DNA of 64,000 nt from CAYRYU01 sp964428355 (GTDB lineage Bacteria; Muiribacteriota; Ozemobacteria; Ozemobacterales; Ozemobacteraceae), in NCBI GenBank assembly GCA_964428355.1, contig CAYRYU010000004.1, positions 62,001 to 126,000 of the forward strand, in the 5' to 3' direction. This document shows positions 51,175-59,888 of the stretch, in pieces; the stretch's first letter is position 1, and every line of letters starts with the position of its first letter. Position numbers and translations under genes: made by a program. The notes under the pieces are model-generated. The model had not been told where the DNA came from. It saw only the letters and a list, made by a program, of their open reading frames with translations, and did not search any database.

Positions 51175-53637
51175 TCAGCCTTTCCGCGGGAGTCGTTTCC
51201 CCCTGGTTTTGGGGTCCCGCGGGGCGGGCTTCGGGGGATCGTCGGTCTTTCCCAGACGGATTCGCCGGATTGCCCGATCCAGGACCTTCCGGAACATCGA
51301 GTTTCCCGATTTGTCGAGAGTTTTCTTCAATGCCGGCAAGGAGGCGGGGTGGCCCGCTTCTCCAAGAACCTGGGCGGCAAGACATGCCACCCTCTCCGAT
51401 TCGTCGTCGAGGAGCTTCTCAACCCGGCTCCGGATCCCGGGATCGTTCTTCCCGAGCAGCATGAGCGTGGAGACCGCCCGTGCCTTCACCTGAACCGGAG
51501 TTCCGGGGGCAAGAAACCTGAGGAAGGCGGCGGGGTCACCTGTCACCTCAGCCATCGCATCGACAGCCCTGGCCCTGAGCAGCTCGTTCCAGGAGGCTTC
51601 GCCCATGGCCTCCCCGATCGCGGGAAGGGCTGCCTGAGAGCCGGTTTTCGCAAGGGCGTGGAGTGCCTGGGCTCTGACGAAGAGGCTTGGATCCTTCCGG
51701 AAAGCCGTCTCGAAAACCGGGGCGAGTTCCGGACTTCGGAAATTGCCCAGGGAAAGGAAAACCACGCGTCGGATCCGGGGATTCTTTTCCCGGCGAAGGT
51801 CCATCAGTTTCTGCATGGAGACGGACGCCGGCATCTCACCGAGGCTGGTCACCATCTCCATTTTTGCCGCCCAGAAGGATTCCCGGCCGATCGCCTCGAG
51901 GATCGCCTCGGCGGCTTCGGGGGTCTTCCACTTCGCGATTTCCCGTGCGGCCTCGATCCTGAGGACGACATTCCGGTCGGACAGCTGCTCGACCCACCAC
52001 TCCAATGGTTTCGCAAGATCGACCCTTTTGAGGAAAAGCCTGCTTTCGGGGTCCACGACCAGGTTCGTCGGAGGAGCGGGCAGTTCGAACTCGAACGCCT
52101 GTTCCGCCGCGGTCAGGTCGCATGTGAAGTTCCTCCTTCCCTGCTTTCCGTCAAAAGCAATTTCGAGGGGCAGCTGGAAGAGGCCCTTCGGATCATCCTT
52201 AGCCTGCATCTGCGTGATCCAGACAGTGGCCTTTCTGTTGCGGGGGTTCCAATCCTGGTGGATCCGGAAAACCGGATGCCCCGGCCGGAAGATCCATTGG
52301 TCGAGAAGGGGCTCCAGGTTGAAGCCCGTTTTCTCCCAGAAAGCCCCGATGAGGTCGGTGGTTTCCACGGCCCCGTATCTGAACTTCTCGAGGTAATGAC
52401 GGACGGATGCCCGCCAGGCTTCGTCACCCAGAAGAGAGCGGATGAAATGCAGTATGCATGCGCCCTTCGGATAGAGATGCCGGTCGAACAGCTGGAAAGA
52501 CTCGCGCCAGACCCGGGTGACAATCGGTCTTCGGTATTCGTCCCGATCTTCGGCGAAGTATGAGTCTGCGTAACTCATCATGTACCACCGGAAAAAATCG
52601 ACACCCTTGTCGTGCCTCTGGAACAGGGCTTCGTAATAGGTGGCGAAGCTCTCGTTCAACCAGGCGTGTGACCAGTCCTTGCAAGTGACGAGGTCTCCGA
52701 ACCACTGGTGCGCCAGCTCGTGCGAAACCAGACCGTCGAAATCGATATCCTGGGCGGCAACTTCGTCAATCAGGGCAAGGTCGGTCTGGGTGGTGACGGT
52801 GGTGTGTTCCATCCCACCCCCGAATTGTGATGCCGCCACCTGCGTGTAGTGTTCGTAAGGGTAGGGGACCCCGGTCTCCTCGTTGAAAAAGGCGACAGCT
52901 TTTGGAGTCTTGTTGAAAGCCCGCTTCGCGTCACCGAGACGACCCGGGGGGAAGTAGTACAGGACGGGAGTTTCCCCCTTTTTGCATGGCTCGCGGAACT
53001 GCTCGAACCTTCCCACAACCACCGAAAAGAGATACATCGAGTGGGGATGGGCCATCGTCCACTGGAAAAGATGCCGCTTGGTGGCGGGTTCCGGCTTTTC
53101 GTAATCCAGGGTCCCGTTGGAAATGGCTACGAAGCCTTCGGGAACGGAGAGCCTGACCCGGGCCGTGGCTTTTTCCGCCGGGACATCCCGGCACGGGAAC
53201 CAGCAACGGGCGTCATCGGTCTGGCCTTGCGTCCATGCCTGGACCGGCCAGTCCGGATACTCTTTCGTGGGCCTGATGAAATGCATTCCCGAATTGTCGG
53301 TTCCGCTGGAATACTCGAGTTCGATCGTGACCTGGTCGGGCGCGGAAAAAGCCCGGGGAAGTACCACCCGGACCTTCCTTCCGTCCGGATGGAACGAGGC
53401 TTTGACGAGCTTTCCGTCCCGCGGCCCGGCGGAGACCCTTCTGATCTTCAAACCCGAGGCATCGAGGGAGATTTCCCGGACCTTCGGAGAGAGGATCCGG
53501 ATCGTCAACCGGCATCTCCCGGAAAACCTCGCCTTTTCGGGGTCGACGGAGAGATCGAGCCCCACGTGGTCGATGTCGAACGGGGTATCCGGAAGGTACT
53601 TGGGTTTCGTGTCTGAACTGGCGAATTCGAGAGTCAT
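51175..53637 (-). CDS. M1 family aminopeptidase with C-terminal HEAT-like repeats
   Basis: An 820-residue zinc metallopeptidase from the ATG at 53637 (GGAG eight bases upstream). The substrate-binding GGGMEHTTVTT (about 273) precedes the zinc motif SHELAHQWFGD (about 308) and the third ligand in WLNESFATYYEALF. The N-terminal 200 residues are the usual beta-saddle domain. Residues about 590-800 are helical repeats with HEAT-like pattern (ILEAIGRESFWAAKMEMV, LPAIGEAMGEASWNELLRAR). No signal peptide is seen, so it probably acts in the cytoplasm on peptides. The tail is basic (KTRGKRLPRKG). It follows the kelch gene by 91 bases on the same strand. Confidence 0.92.
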   Translation of the reverse strand: MTLEFASSDTKPKYLPDTPFDIDHVGLDLSVDPEKARFSGRCRLTIRILSPKVREISLDASGLKIRRVSAGPRDGKLVKASFHPDGRKVRVVLPRAFSAPDQVTIELEYSSGTDNSGMHFIRPTKEYPDWPVQAWTQGQTDDARCWFPCRDVPAEKATARVRLSVPEGFVAISNGTLDYEKPEPATKRHLFQWTMAHPHSMYLFSVVVGRFEQFREPCKKGETPVLYYFPPGRLGDAKRAFNKTPKAVAFFNEETGVPYPYEHYTQVAASQFGGGMEHTTVTTQTDLALIDEVAAQDIDFDGLVSHELAHQWFGDLVTCKDWSHAWLNESFATYYEALFQRHDKGVDFFRWYMMSYADSYFAEDRDEYRRPIVTRVWRESFQLFDRHLYPKGACILHFIRSLLGDEAWRASVRHYLEKFRYGAVETTDLIGAFWEKTGFNLEPLLDQWIFRPGHPVFRIHQDWNPRNRKATVWITQMQAKDDPKGLFQLPLEIAFDGKQGRRNFTCDLTAAEQAFEFELPAPPTNLVVDPESRLFLKRVDLAKPLEWWVEQLSDRNVVLRIEAAREIAKWKTPEAAEAILEAIGRESFWAAKMEMVTSLGEMPASVSMQKLMDLRREKNPRIRRVVFLSLGNFRSPELAPVFETAFRKDPSLFVRAQALHALAKTGSQAALPAIGEAMGEASWNELLRARAVDAMAEVTGDPAAFLRFLAPGTPVQVKARAVSTLMLLGKNDPGIRSRVEKLLDDESERVACLAAQVLGEAGHPASLPALKKTLDKSGNSMFRKVLDRAIRRIRLGKTDDPPKPAPRDPKTRGKRLPRKG

Positions 53638-53728
53638 GGCGTTTCTCCAGGGGTATAATGTCGTGCGGCCGCTGCCGCCACTGGAATCCTTCCCATGGAA
53701 AGGGAAGGGAAGAATCACTCGGAAACCT

Positions 53729-55663
53729 TCAGGGAAACCGGACTACCGAACCCACCTCGAAAACGTGCCGTTCTCGGGGGACACCGGTCCGATAGAGGAC
53801 TTCTCCCTCGCCGAGGCTCCGGTACCCGATGTTACGGTCGAAAAGGAACGAGTCCCGGTAGACCAGAAGGAGTCCGCTGAGGAATACCTTGGAGGGGTCT
53901 TGGGGCATGGGTTTGTCCCTGAATGAGTCAAAGATCATCGCCCGCCGGGGAATGGATACGAGGTTTACGCGGCAGGCAGATTCTACCAGGAAATCGGAAT
54001 CACAGTCATCAAGAAAATGAACGAGTTCCTCGTTCCTGGGCCCCGAGACCGGAACGAAGGTTTCGAGACAGAGGGAGGCGATCTCGTCCCTGAAACAGGG
54101 GATCCCTGCTGCGGTCGAGGGGCCGAGAGTCTTGTCGGGGAGGCTTGTCGCTACGTCCTCCTTGGGTTTGATGTAGAGCGACGAGAAGGGAAGGGAGGTG
54201 TCGAAATACTCCTGGGGTGACTCCCAATGCCTGACTATCCGTCGGGGCTTGGATGGAAGGACGAGAGGCGGGATCGGTTGCCGCGCGGAGAATTCCCGCT
54301 TCGTGAAATCGATCGTTCCCTTCTTGATCACTACGTGGCCTGGAGGCTTCAGCCAGTAATCGAGAAAGGAGCGGTTTCCGGTCCATTGGACGCGCAGGGG
54401 AAGGAGGATCCGTTCCAGGGAAACCCGGTGGTCGAGATGGTCCGGATACCTGTAGAACTTGAGGAAAAACGAGTAGAACTCCTCGGATTCCCGGGAAGGG
54501 AGAGAGAAACCGAGAGCGCGGATCCCGGAAAGTTTGATGTTGTCGATATCCGGTTTGAAATCGGGGAAGAGGCCCAGGGACGAGGGATAGTTCCGACCGT
54601 ATTTCTCCATGACCATCTCGTCGGAACGAAAGAACCCGAGGTGGAACTTCATCTCCTCGTCGACCCGCCAGTCGCTTCCGCGGGACATCCAAGCGCCGGT
54701 CTCGACGTCGTCCAGTATCCGGCCGTTGTACCCGCCGAAAAGGAAAAGTGTCCCATGGAAGTTGGCCAGCCTTGTTCCATCCCTGCCCTGATGAAGAATA
54801 CCCGCGGATCTCCAGGCCGTGTCTCCCGGGCGGAAGGTCTCGACCGTCTTGTGGAAGGTCGTCGTTCCCATTCTTCTGTCCCAACCGCCTGCAACGACGA
54901 GCCTCGTTCCGAGGCGCGCCACGGCGAAATTCTTCCGGGGTGTGATCAGGGAGGGACCTTCCTTCCAGGAGTCCCTTTCGGGAACGTATTCCCAGACGTT
55001 GGGGACCGTCCTGCCATACTGGTTTTCTCCTCCGAGGACGAAGAGAGAGCCACCGCAGAGAGCGGCCGAGTTTCTGGAAAGCGGGAAAGGAAGGGGTTTT
55101 CTGGAATCCCATTTGCCCGTGCGGGGATCGAAAACGTCGACCGAGTTAACCGCCGGGAACTTCGGTGACTCGCCTCCGATGAAATACAGCTTCCTTGCGA
55201 AAACGGCGAAACCGAATCGGGCGCGCTCGAAAGGCATGTGACCATGGTTCTGCCACTCCCGCTTGACGGGGTCGAACGACTCGATCGCGCTAACGAAGTA
55301 GGGCTTGCCGTTCCTGTCCGCCTTTCCACCGAAAAGGTAGATCCGGTCATGGATGACCGCGGCGGAGTGGCCGAACCTGGGGTGGGGGAGGCGGGGGAGA
55401 AAAGTCCATTCCCGGAGAAAAGGGTCGAACATGAGGGCGGTCGAGGACGCCCCTTTTTCATCGTTTCCCCCGAAAAGAAAGATCCTGTCCTTGTAGGCAA
55501 CTACGGCAGGGTTGCTGAGAGCAACGGGCATCTTCCCGGCCCTTTCCCATTCGAGGGGATCCAACTGGCCGGTTTCGGCGGCGAAAGTGGTGGAAAACAA
55601 CGTCAGGAGCGCAAAACCAATGACCGCTCCCCGCAATGCGGTCACGTAAAAGATTCGTTTCAT
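53729..55663 (-). CDS. Secreted kelch-repeat protein
   Basis: A 644-residue protein with a signal peptide (ALLTLFSTTFAAETG, cut after FAA). Residues about 40-330 are kelch repeats that form a six- or seven-bladed propeller: DRIFLFGGND, DRIYLFGGKAD, RKLYFIGGES, GSLFVLGGENQYG, TRLVVAGGWDRR and GTLFLFGGYNGR. The last 300 residues have no repeat and no motif that I recognise; they include FSLPSRESEEFYSFFLKFYR and three or four cysteines. Propellers of this type bind proteins or glycans. It is the first gene before the M1 aminopeptidase and divergent from the ABM gene. Confidence 0.85.
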   Translation of the reverse strand: MKRIFYVTALRGAVIGFALLTLFSTTFAAETGQLDPLEWERAGKMPVALSNPAVVAYKDRIFLFGGNDEKGASSTALMFDPFLREWTFLPRLPHPRFGHSAAVIHDRIYLFGGKADRNGKPYFVSAIESFDPVKREWQNHGHMPFERARFGFAVFARKLYFIGGESPKFPAVNSVDVFDPRTGKWDSRKPLPFPLSRNSAALCGGSLFVLGGENQYGRTVPNVWEYVPERDSWKEGPSLITPRKNFAVARLGTRLVVAGGWDRRMGTTTFHKTVETFRPGDTAWRSAGILHQGRDGTRLANFHGTLFLFGGYNGRILDDVETGAWMSRGSDWRVDEEMKFHLGFFRSDEMVMEKYGRNYPSSLGLFPDFKPDIDNIKLSGIRALGFSLPSRESEEFYSFFLKFYRYPDHLDHRVSLERILLPLRVQWTGNRSFLDYWLKPPGHVVIKKGTIDFTKREFSARQPIPPLVLPSKPRRIVRHWESPQEYFDTSLPFSSLYIKPKEDVATSLPDKTLGPSTAAGIPCFRDEIASLCLETFVPVSGPRNEELVHFLDDCDSDFLVESACRVNLVSIPRRAMIFDSFRDKPMPQDPSKVFLSGLLLVYRDSFLFDRNIGYRSLGEGEVLYRTGVPRERHVFEVGSVVRFP

Positions 55664-55839
55664 GCCTCGAGATCCCCCTTTCAGGACTCTGTGGTCGGAG
55701 TGGGCTTATCCGGATTCCGCGTTATTCTATGACAAATTGCGCCGGATGGAAATCTTTGATATGTTCGGAAGCTGGGCGTCCTTCTGTGACCCTCGTGAGA
55801 GGAGCGGGGGCGTGATTTTCGAGCTGCGGGGGAAACCGA

Positions 55840-56148
55840 ATGCTGGTCGTTCATGTCCATGTGAAGGTCAAGTCAGAGTTCATCGAGGCTTTCAAGGAAG
55901 CCACGGCGGAAAACGCAAGGAATAGCGTCAGGGAGCCGGGAATTGCCAGATTCGACGTGGTCCAGGGAACCGAGGATCCATCCCGTTTCGTTCTCGTTGA
56001 GGCATACAGGACCCCTCAAGCCCCAGCGGCACACAAGGAAACCCCCCATTACCAGAAGTGGAAGGATAGCGTGGCGGGGATGATGGCGGAGCCGCGGTCC
56101 AGCGTCAAGTTCCGGAACATCTTTCCGGATGACACCGGTTGGGGCTGA
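55840..56148 (+). CDS. Antibiotic-biosynthesis-monooxygenase (ABM) domain protein, LsrG/YgiN-like
   Basis: A 102-residue dimeric alpha-beta barrel protein. MLVVHVHVKVKSEFIEAF, the ARFDVVQGTEDPSRFVLVEAY strand-turn-strand and HKETPHYQKWKD are the standard blocks of the ABM fold, seen in quinol monooxygenases and LsrG-type proteins. Size fits the family. The iron alcohol dehydrogenase gene starts two bases after its stop, so the two act together or in sequence, perhaps in detoxifying an aldehyde or ketone (inference). Ribosome site is weak (GGGGGAAACCG). Confidence 0.82.
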   Translation: MLVVHVHVKVKSEFIEAFKEATAENARNSVREPGIARFDVVQGTEDPSRFVLVEAYRTPQAPAAHKETPHYQKWKDSVAGMMAEPRSSVKFRNIFPDDTGWG

Positions 56149-56150
56149 GC

Positions 56151-57305
56151 GTGCGTTTCGAGTTTTCGACCGCCCGGAAGATCATTTTCGGGGAAAAGAC
56201 CTCGCGGCAATTGGGGACCCTTGCCCGCCACTTCGGCGAGCGGGCGATGGTCGTACACGGTGCGAAACCTGACCGCCTGGCCGGGGTCTTGAAGGAGATT
56301 GCGTCTTCGGGGATTTCCCTTTCCTCCTTCCCGGTTTCGGGGGAACCGACCGTGGAGGTTGTTGGCGAAGGAATCGCGCGTGCGAAGCGGGAGAAGAGCT
56401 CCTTCCTCATTGCGATCGGCGGGGGAAGCGTTATCGACGCCGGCAAGGCGATTGCCGCCCTTCTGCAAAACGACGGGCCGGTCGTGGATTTCCTGGAGGT
56501 CATCGGGAAGGGGCGACCTCTGGTGAACTCCCCCGTTCCTTTCATCGCCGTTCCGACCACATCCGGAACGGGCTCCGAGGTAACGAAGAACGCTGTCCTT
56601 TTCTCCCCCCAACACCAGGTGAAGGTTTCCTTGCGCGGCTCATCGATGTTTCCCACCCTGGCAGTGGTGGATCCGGAATTGACCTACTCCCTTCCACTCC
56701 TCGAGACGGCTTCGACGGGCCTCGATGCCCTGACACAGGTGGTGGAACCTTTCCTTTCCTCCCGTTCAAATCCTCTTGTGGACTCGATCTGCCGGGAGGG
56801 CATGCGGCGGATCGGCGGGTCTCTCCTTCAGGCTTGTGAAAAGGGTTCCGATGAAGCTGCCCGCCGTGACATGTCGATGGGAAGCTTGTGTGGGGGCATC
56901 GCCCTGTCCAATGCGGGTTTGGGCGCTGTCCATGGGTTTGCGGCCCCGCTTGGAGGGACGTTCGGCGCTCCCCATGGGGTTCTGTGCGCCCGCCTGCTTC
57001 CGGAAGTCCTGTTGGTCAACCGGCGGGCTCTCCGCGAAAGGCACGCAAAAAGCGATTCAGCAGTGAAGATCGACCAGCTCGGGATTCTGTTGACCGGGGA
57101 ACCCCGGGCAGGTCTTGAAGATGCCGTGCGGTGGATCCGTGATGTCATCGACCAGGCCGGGATCCCATCCCTGAGCAGGTTCGGGGTATCCCCCTCAGAT
57201 TTTCCGACGATCATCGAGAAAGCCAACGCTTCTTCGAGCATGAAGGGGAATCCACTGCATCTTTCAAATGAGGAGATGGTGGAAATCCTATCCCTGTCGC
57301 TTTGA
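56151..57305 (+). CDS. Iron-containing alcohol dehydrogenase
   Basis: A 384-residue group III alcohol dehydrogenase. The likely start is the GTG at 56151, two bases after the ABM stop (VRFEFSTARKIIFGEKTSRQ is the usual opening). Motifs are LIAIGGGSVIDAGKAIAAL for the nucleotide, AVPTTSGTGSEVTKNAVLF, and the iron ligands around TGLDALTQVVEPFLS and AVHGFAAPLGGTFGAPHG. Members reduce aldehydes such as lactaldehyde or oxidise propanediol, butanol or maleylacetate. Substrate cannot be chosen here. It is coupled to the ABM gene. Confidence 0.9.
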   Translation: MRFEFSTARKIIFGEKTSRQLGTLARHFGERAMVVHGAKPDRLAGVLKEIASSGISLSSFPVSGEPTVEVVGEGIARAKREKSSFLIAIGGGSVIDAGKAIAALLQNDGPVVDFLEVIGKGRPLVNSPVPFIAVPTTSGTGSEVTKNAVLFSPQHQVKVSLRGSSMFPTLAVVDPELTYSLPLLETASTGLDALTQVVEPFLSSRSNPLVDSICREGMRRIGGSLLQACEKGSDEAARRDMSMGSLCGGIALSNAGLGAVHGFAAPLGGTFGAPHGVLCARLLPEVLLVNRRALRERHAKSDSAVKIDQLGILLTGEPRAGLEDAVRWIRDVIDQAGIPSLSRFGVSPSDFPTIIEKANASSSMKGNPLHLSNEEMVEILSLSL

Positions 57306-57358
57306 TTTTCCGGGGGCACCGGATTGGCGAGGGGCCGAATTTCCCAGGAGCAGAATGA

Positions 57359-57928
57359 ATGGAGACGAACGATTTCAAGATTCGGACTTTTCTTAACTCG
57401 CTGGGTTACCTTGTTGAACAGTTCAAGGCCAGCAAGCTTCCACCCGAAGCCCAGACGACGCTGGGTCTCCTGGAGAAGGAGATCGCGAAGTTCGGAGAGG
57501 ATATCCAGGCCAAAAGCCATGCCAGGTCGCATTCCGGGGGAAACTACACCGCCGGTCGGATCAAGAACGTCCTGGTGGTCGACGACAACGACATAAATCT
57601 TCTGGTACTAAAGGCTATTCTTGACAACCTCGGTATTGAAACGCAGTCCGCGACGACGGCAAAGCAGGTTCTCCAGATCATGAGGTCGGGAAAGACCTTC
57701 GACTGTTTCTTCCTTGACCTGCAAATGCCCGAAATGGACGGATTCGACCTTGCCCAACGGCTGAAGCTTCTTCCCGAGGTCAGTCGGACCCCCATGGTCG
57801 CCGTAACTGCCCTGACGGGGGAGGAAATCGAAGCCAGGGTCAGGGCCGTCGGTTTCGATCTCATGATAACCAAGCCCATCAGCAAGGCCGCCATCCTCGC
57901 CGCCCTGAGCACCATCTCCGAATCGTAG
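57359..57928 (+). CDS. Single-domain response regulator with a helical N-terminus
   Basis: A 189-residue protein; AGGAG lies eight bases before the ATG. Residues 1-65 are helical and charged with no motif I can name. Residues about 70-187 are a receiver domain: VLVVDDNDINLLVL (acidic pair), CFFLDLQMPEMDG with the phosphorylated Asp, VAVTALTG, and ITKPIS with the conserved Lys. There is no output domain and no cognate kinase in the window. It could relay phosphate or act by protein contact. The long hairpin at 57950 follows its stop. Confidence 0.9.
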   Translation: METNDFKIRTFLNSLGYLVEQFKASKLPPEAQTTLGLLEKEIAKFGEDIQAKSHARSHSGGNYTAGRIKNVLVVDDNDINLLVLKAILDNLGIETQSATTAKQVLQIMRSGKTFDCFFLDLQMPEMDGFDLAQRLKLLPEVSRTPMVAVTALTGEEIEARVRAVGFDLMITKPISKAAILAALSTISES

Positions 57929-57949
57929 AAAACGGGGGCACAAAAAAGG

Positions 57950-58016
57950 GGACATTAAAAAGGGGACATGAGAATCTTTTCGAAGAAAAGATTCTCATGT
58001 CCCCCTTTTAATGTCC
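57950..58016. repeat. Long hairpin of the GGGGACA repeat type, copy 3
   Basis: Two 32-base arms (57950-57981 and 57985-58016) match with a single mismatch around a three-base loop (GAA). The arms contain AAAGGGGACATGAGAAT, also present at 37401-37440. It sits between convergent genes and may act as a two-way terminator, but its size, sequence and repetition suggest a REP/RAYT-type mobile repeat. Confidence 0.75.
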
Positions 58017-58032
58017 TTAACTCCTTCTTGAT

Positions 58033-59826
58033 TCAGAGGGTTTGGGGGGCGGAGGAGGTCAGGCGGGCTGTCCGGTTTTCGCCCGGGAGCCATTCGACCT
58101 TTTCTCCGGCCTTCCGCAAGAACTTGTACTCGAAGGGAATGAAACGGGGAAGGTCAAGGGTCGTGCTGAAAAGGCCTCCTCCTAGGTCTTTCATGGGGGG
58201 AGGGACCCTCGCGGGGTCCCAGTCTCCGAGGCTGGGCAGGCCTCCAACCACGTGGACGGTTTCCCCTTCCGTCACATCGGGAATCCGGACCTGGAATGTC
58301 ACGCGCGTCGTTCCGAACGCGTCCGGAAACTGATGAAAGGCGACCAGGTCGTCCACGAAATCTGAATACCCGGGTGTTGGGGCGGGGGCGTCATACAACA
58401 GGAAGCCTTTGCCTGGGACCCTGCAAAGGAGTTTTCCCCCCTTGACCGATGCATGGTTTCCTGTGAAATGGTCTTGCAGCGTGGTCCCTTCTGATAGAGG
58501 GGCGAAAAGGGGTATCTCGAGATCGAGGGCCGCCGTCGCAGTATTGAAAACCACGATTGCCTGCCGGTCATCGAGCAGCCGACAGAAGGAAAAAGTCGAG
58601 GGGGAGATGTCGAGCGTGAACTGGTAGCCGTCCCGAAGGGCAGGAAGGGATTTCCGAAGGGCTATGAGTTTGCGCGTGAATTCCCTCAGTTCAGGGTTCA
58701 GGTCGAAGTCCATCGAGCGTCGGTTCATGGGTTCGGGGTCCTGGGCTCCGGGGAGCCCTACCTCATCGCCATAGCAAAGGACGGGAATCCCCCGTGCGGT
58801 GAAAATCAGGGCCAGGGCCGCCCGATACCGGTCGAGGTCCCCATGGCAACTTGTGACGAACCGGTCGAGGTCGTGGTTGTCGAGGAATGTCGCCAGCCGG
58901 TTGGGGTCGGTGTAACCGCGGTCGGCGGCGAATCTCACCCCCAGCTTGCGCGCATCCCCACCGCGTGCGAAGACGTCGAGAAGTGTGTAATAGAGCGGGA
59001 AATCGAACAGGCTGGAAAACCGCCCCTCCTTGAGGACCCTGGAAATGGTTTTGGGGTCTCCGTCAAGCATCTCTCCCAGAAGGAAGAAGCCGGGCCCCCA
59101 TCTTTTCCTGACATGGGTGTTGAAGTCCTTCCAGAAGGCAATCGGAACATGCTTGACGGCATCGAGACGGAACCCGTCGAACCCGATGGCCCCCTGCCAG
59201 TGGTCCGCCACGCTTCTGAAGAAAAACTGGACCGCGGGCTTCTCCGAAGCGAAATCGGGAAGCCCGTAGATCCGGTACGATTCGAGCTGATTCCGGTCAC
59301 TCCAGTCGGTGATGTTGCCGTTGTCATGAAAAAGTGCCGGGAACAGCTCAGGAAGCGGGGCATCGTAACCGGCATGGTTGACAACGAAGTCTAGGAAAAC
59401 CTTGATCCCCCGCTTGTGGGCTTCGGCGACAAGCGAGCGAAGCTTCTCGGGGTTTCCGAACCGAGGGTCGACCGAAAAGAAATCCCAGACCCAGTAGCCG
59501 TGGTAGGGTTGATGATGATAGAACCGCGTCGGCCGGTTCCGGAAAACAGGACTGATCCAGAGGGCGGTGATGCCAAGATCCCTGAGATAATCGAGCTTTC
59601 CGATGACTCCCGAAAGGTCACCGCCGTGGAAACCCCGCGGATCCTTGGGGTTGGTATCGAAATCGTTCAGTGGGTCACCGTTGGAGAACCGGTCGAGGAG
59701 GATGAAATAGATCACCTCCCCCCGTGTTCCCGGCTGGAAATTCCCGGTGCCGGCGTTCAGGCCGCTTGTCAGGGAAAGAACCCAAATGGCAAGGCCCAGA
59801 AAGATCGACCGACGAAGGTTCTGCAT
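58033..59826 (-). CDS. Exported GH13 alpha-amylase with a CBM20-type starch-binding domain
   Basis: A 597-residue protein from the ATG at 59826 with AGGAGG upstream. A signal peptide (SIFLGLAIWVLSLTSGLNAG) is followed by a GH13 barrel: DRFSNGDP, WISPVFRN, DFVVNHAGYD, then the nucleophile in GFDGFRLDAVKH (about 221), the acid in FLLGEMLDGD (about 249) and FLDNHDLDRF (about 311). About 495-597 is a CBM20-like domain: TFQVRIPDVTEGETVHVVGG, LGDWDPARVPP and FEYKFLRKAG. It would degrade alpha-glucans in the periplasm or outside the cell. It is divergent from SpoIIE phosphatase C across 62 bases. Confidence 0.92.
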   Translation of the reverse strand: MQNLRRSIFLGLAIWVLSLTSGLNAGTGNFQPGTRGEVIYFILLDRFSNGDPLNDFDTNPKDPRGFHGGDLSGVIGKLDYLRDLGITALWISPVFRNRPTRFYHHQPYHGYWVWDFFSVDPRFGNPEKLRSLVAEAHKRGIKVFLDFVVNHAGYDAPLPELFPALFHDNGNITDWSDRNQLESYRIYGLPDFASEKPAVQFFFRSVADHWQGAIGFDGFRLDAVKHVPIAFWKDFNTHVRKRWGPGFFLLGEMLDGDPKTISRVLKEGRFSSLFDFPLYYTLLDVFARGGDARKLGVRFAADRGYTDPNRLATFLDNHDLDRFVTSCHGDLDRYRAALALIFTARGIPVLCYGDEVGLPGAQDPEPMNRRSMDFDLNPELREFTRKLIALRKSLPALRDGYQFTLDISPSTFSFCRLLDDRQAIVVFNTATAALDLEIPLFAPLSEGTTLQDHFTGNHASVKGGKLLCRVPGKGFLLYDAPAPTPGYSDFVDDLVAFHQFPDAFGTTRVTFQVRIPDVTEGETVHVVGGLPSLGDWDPARVPPPMKDLGGGLFSTTLDLPRFIPFEYKFLRKAGEKVEWLPGENRTARLTSSAPQTL

Positions 59827-59888
59827 CTGCCCTCCTGTTTCCCGGTGCTTTCGAAAGGTGATCCGGGCTTGTGCTATGATACCGTTTG

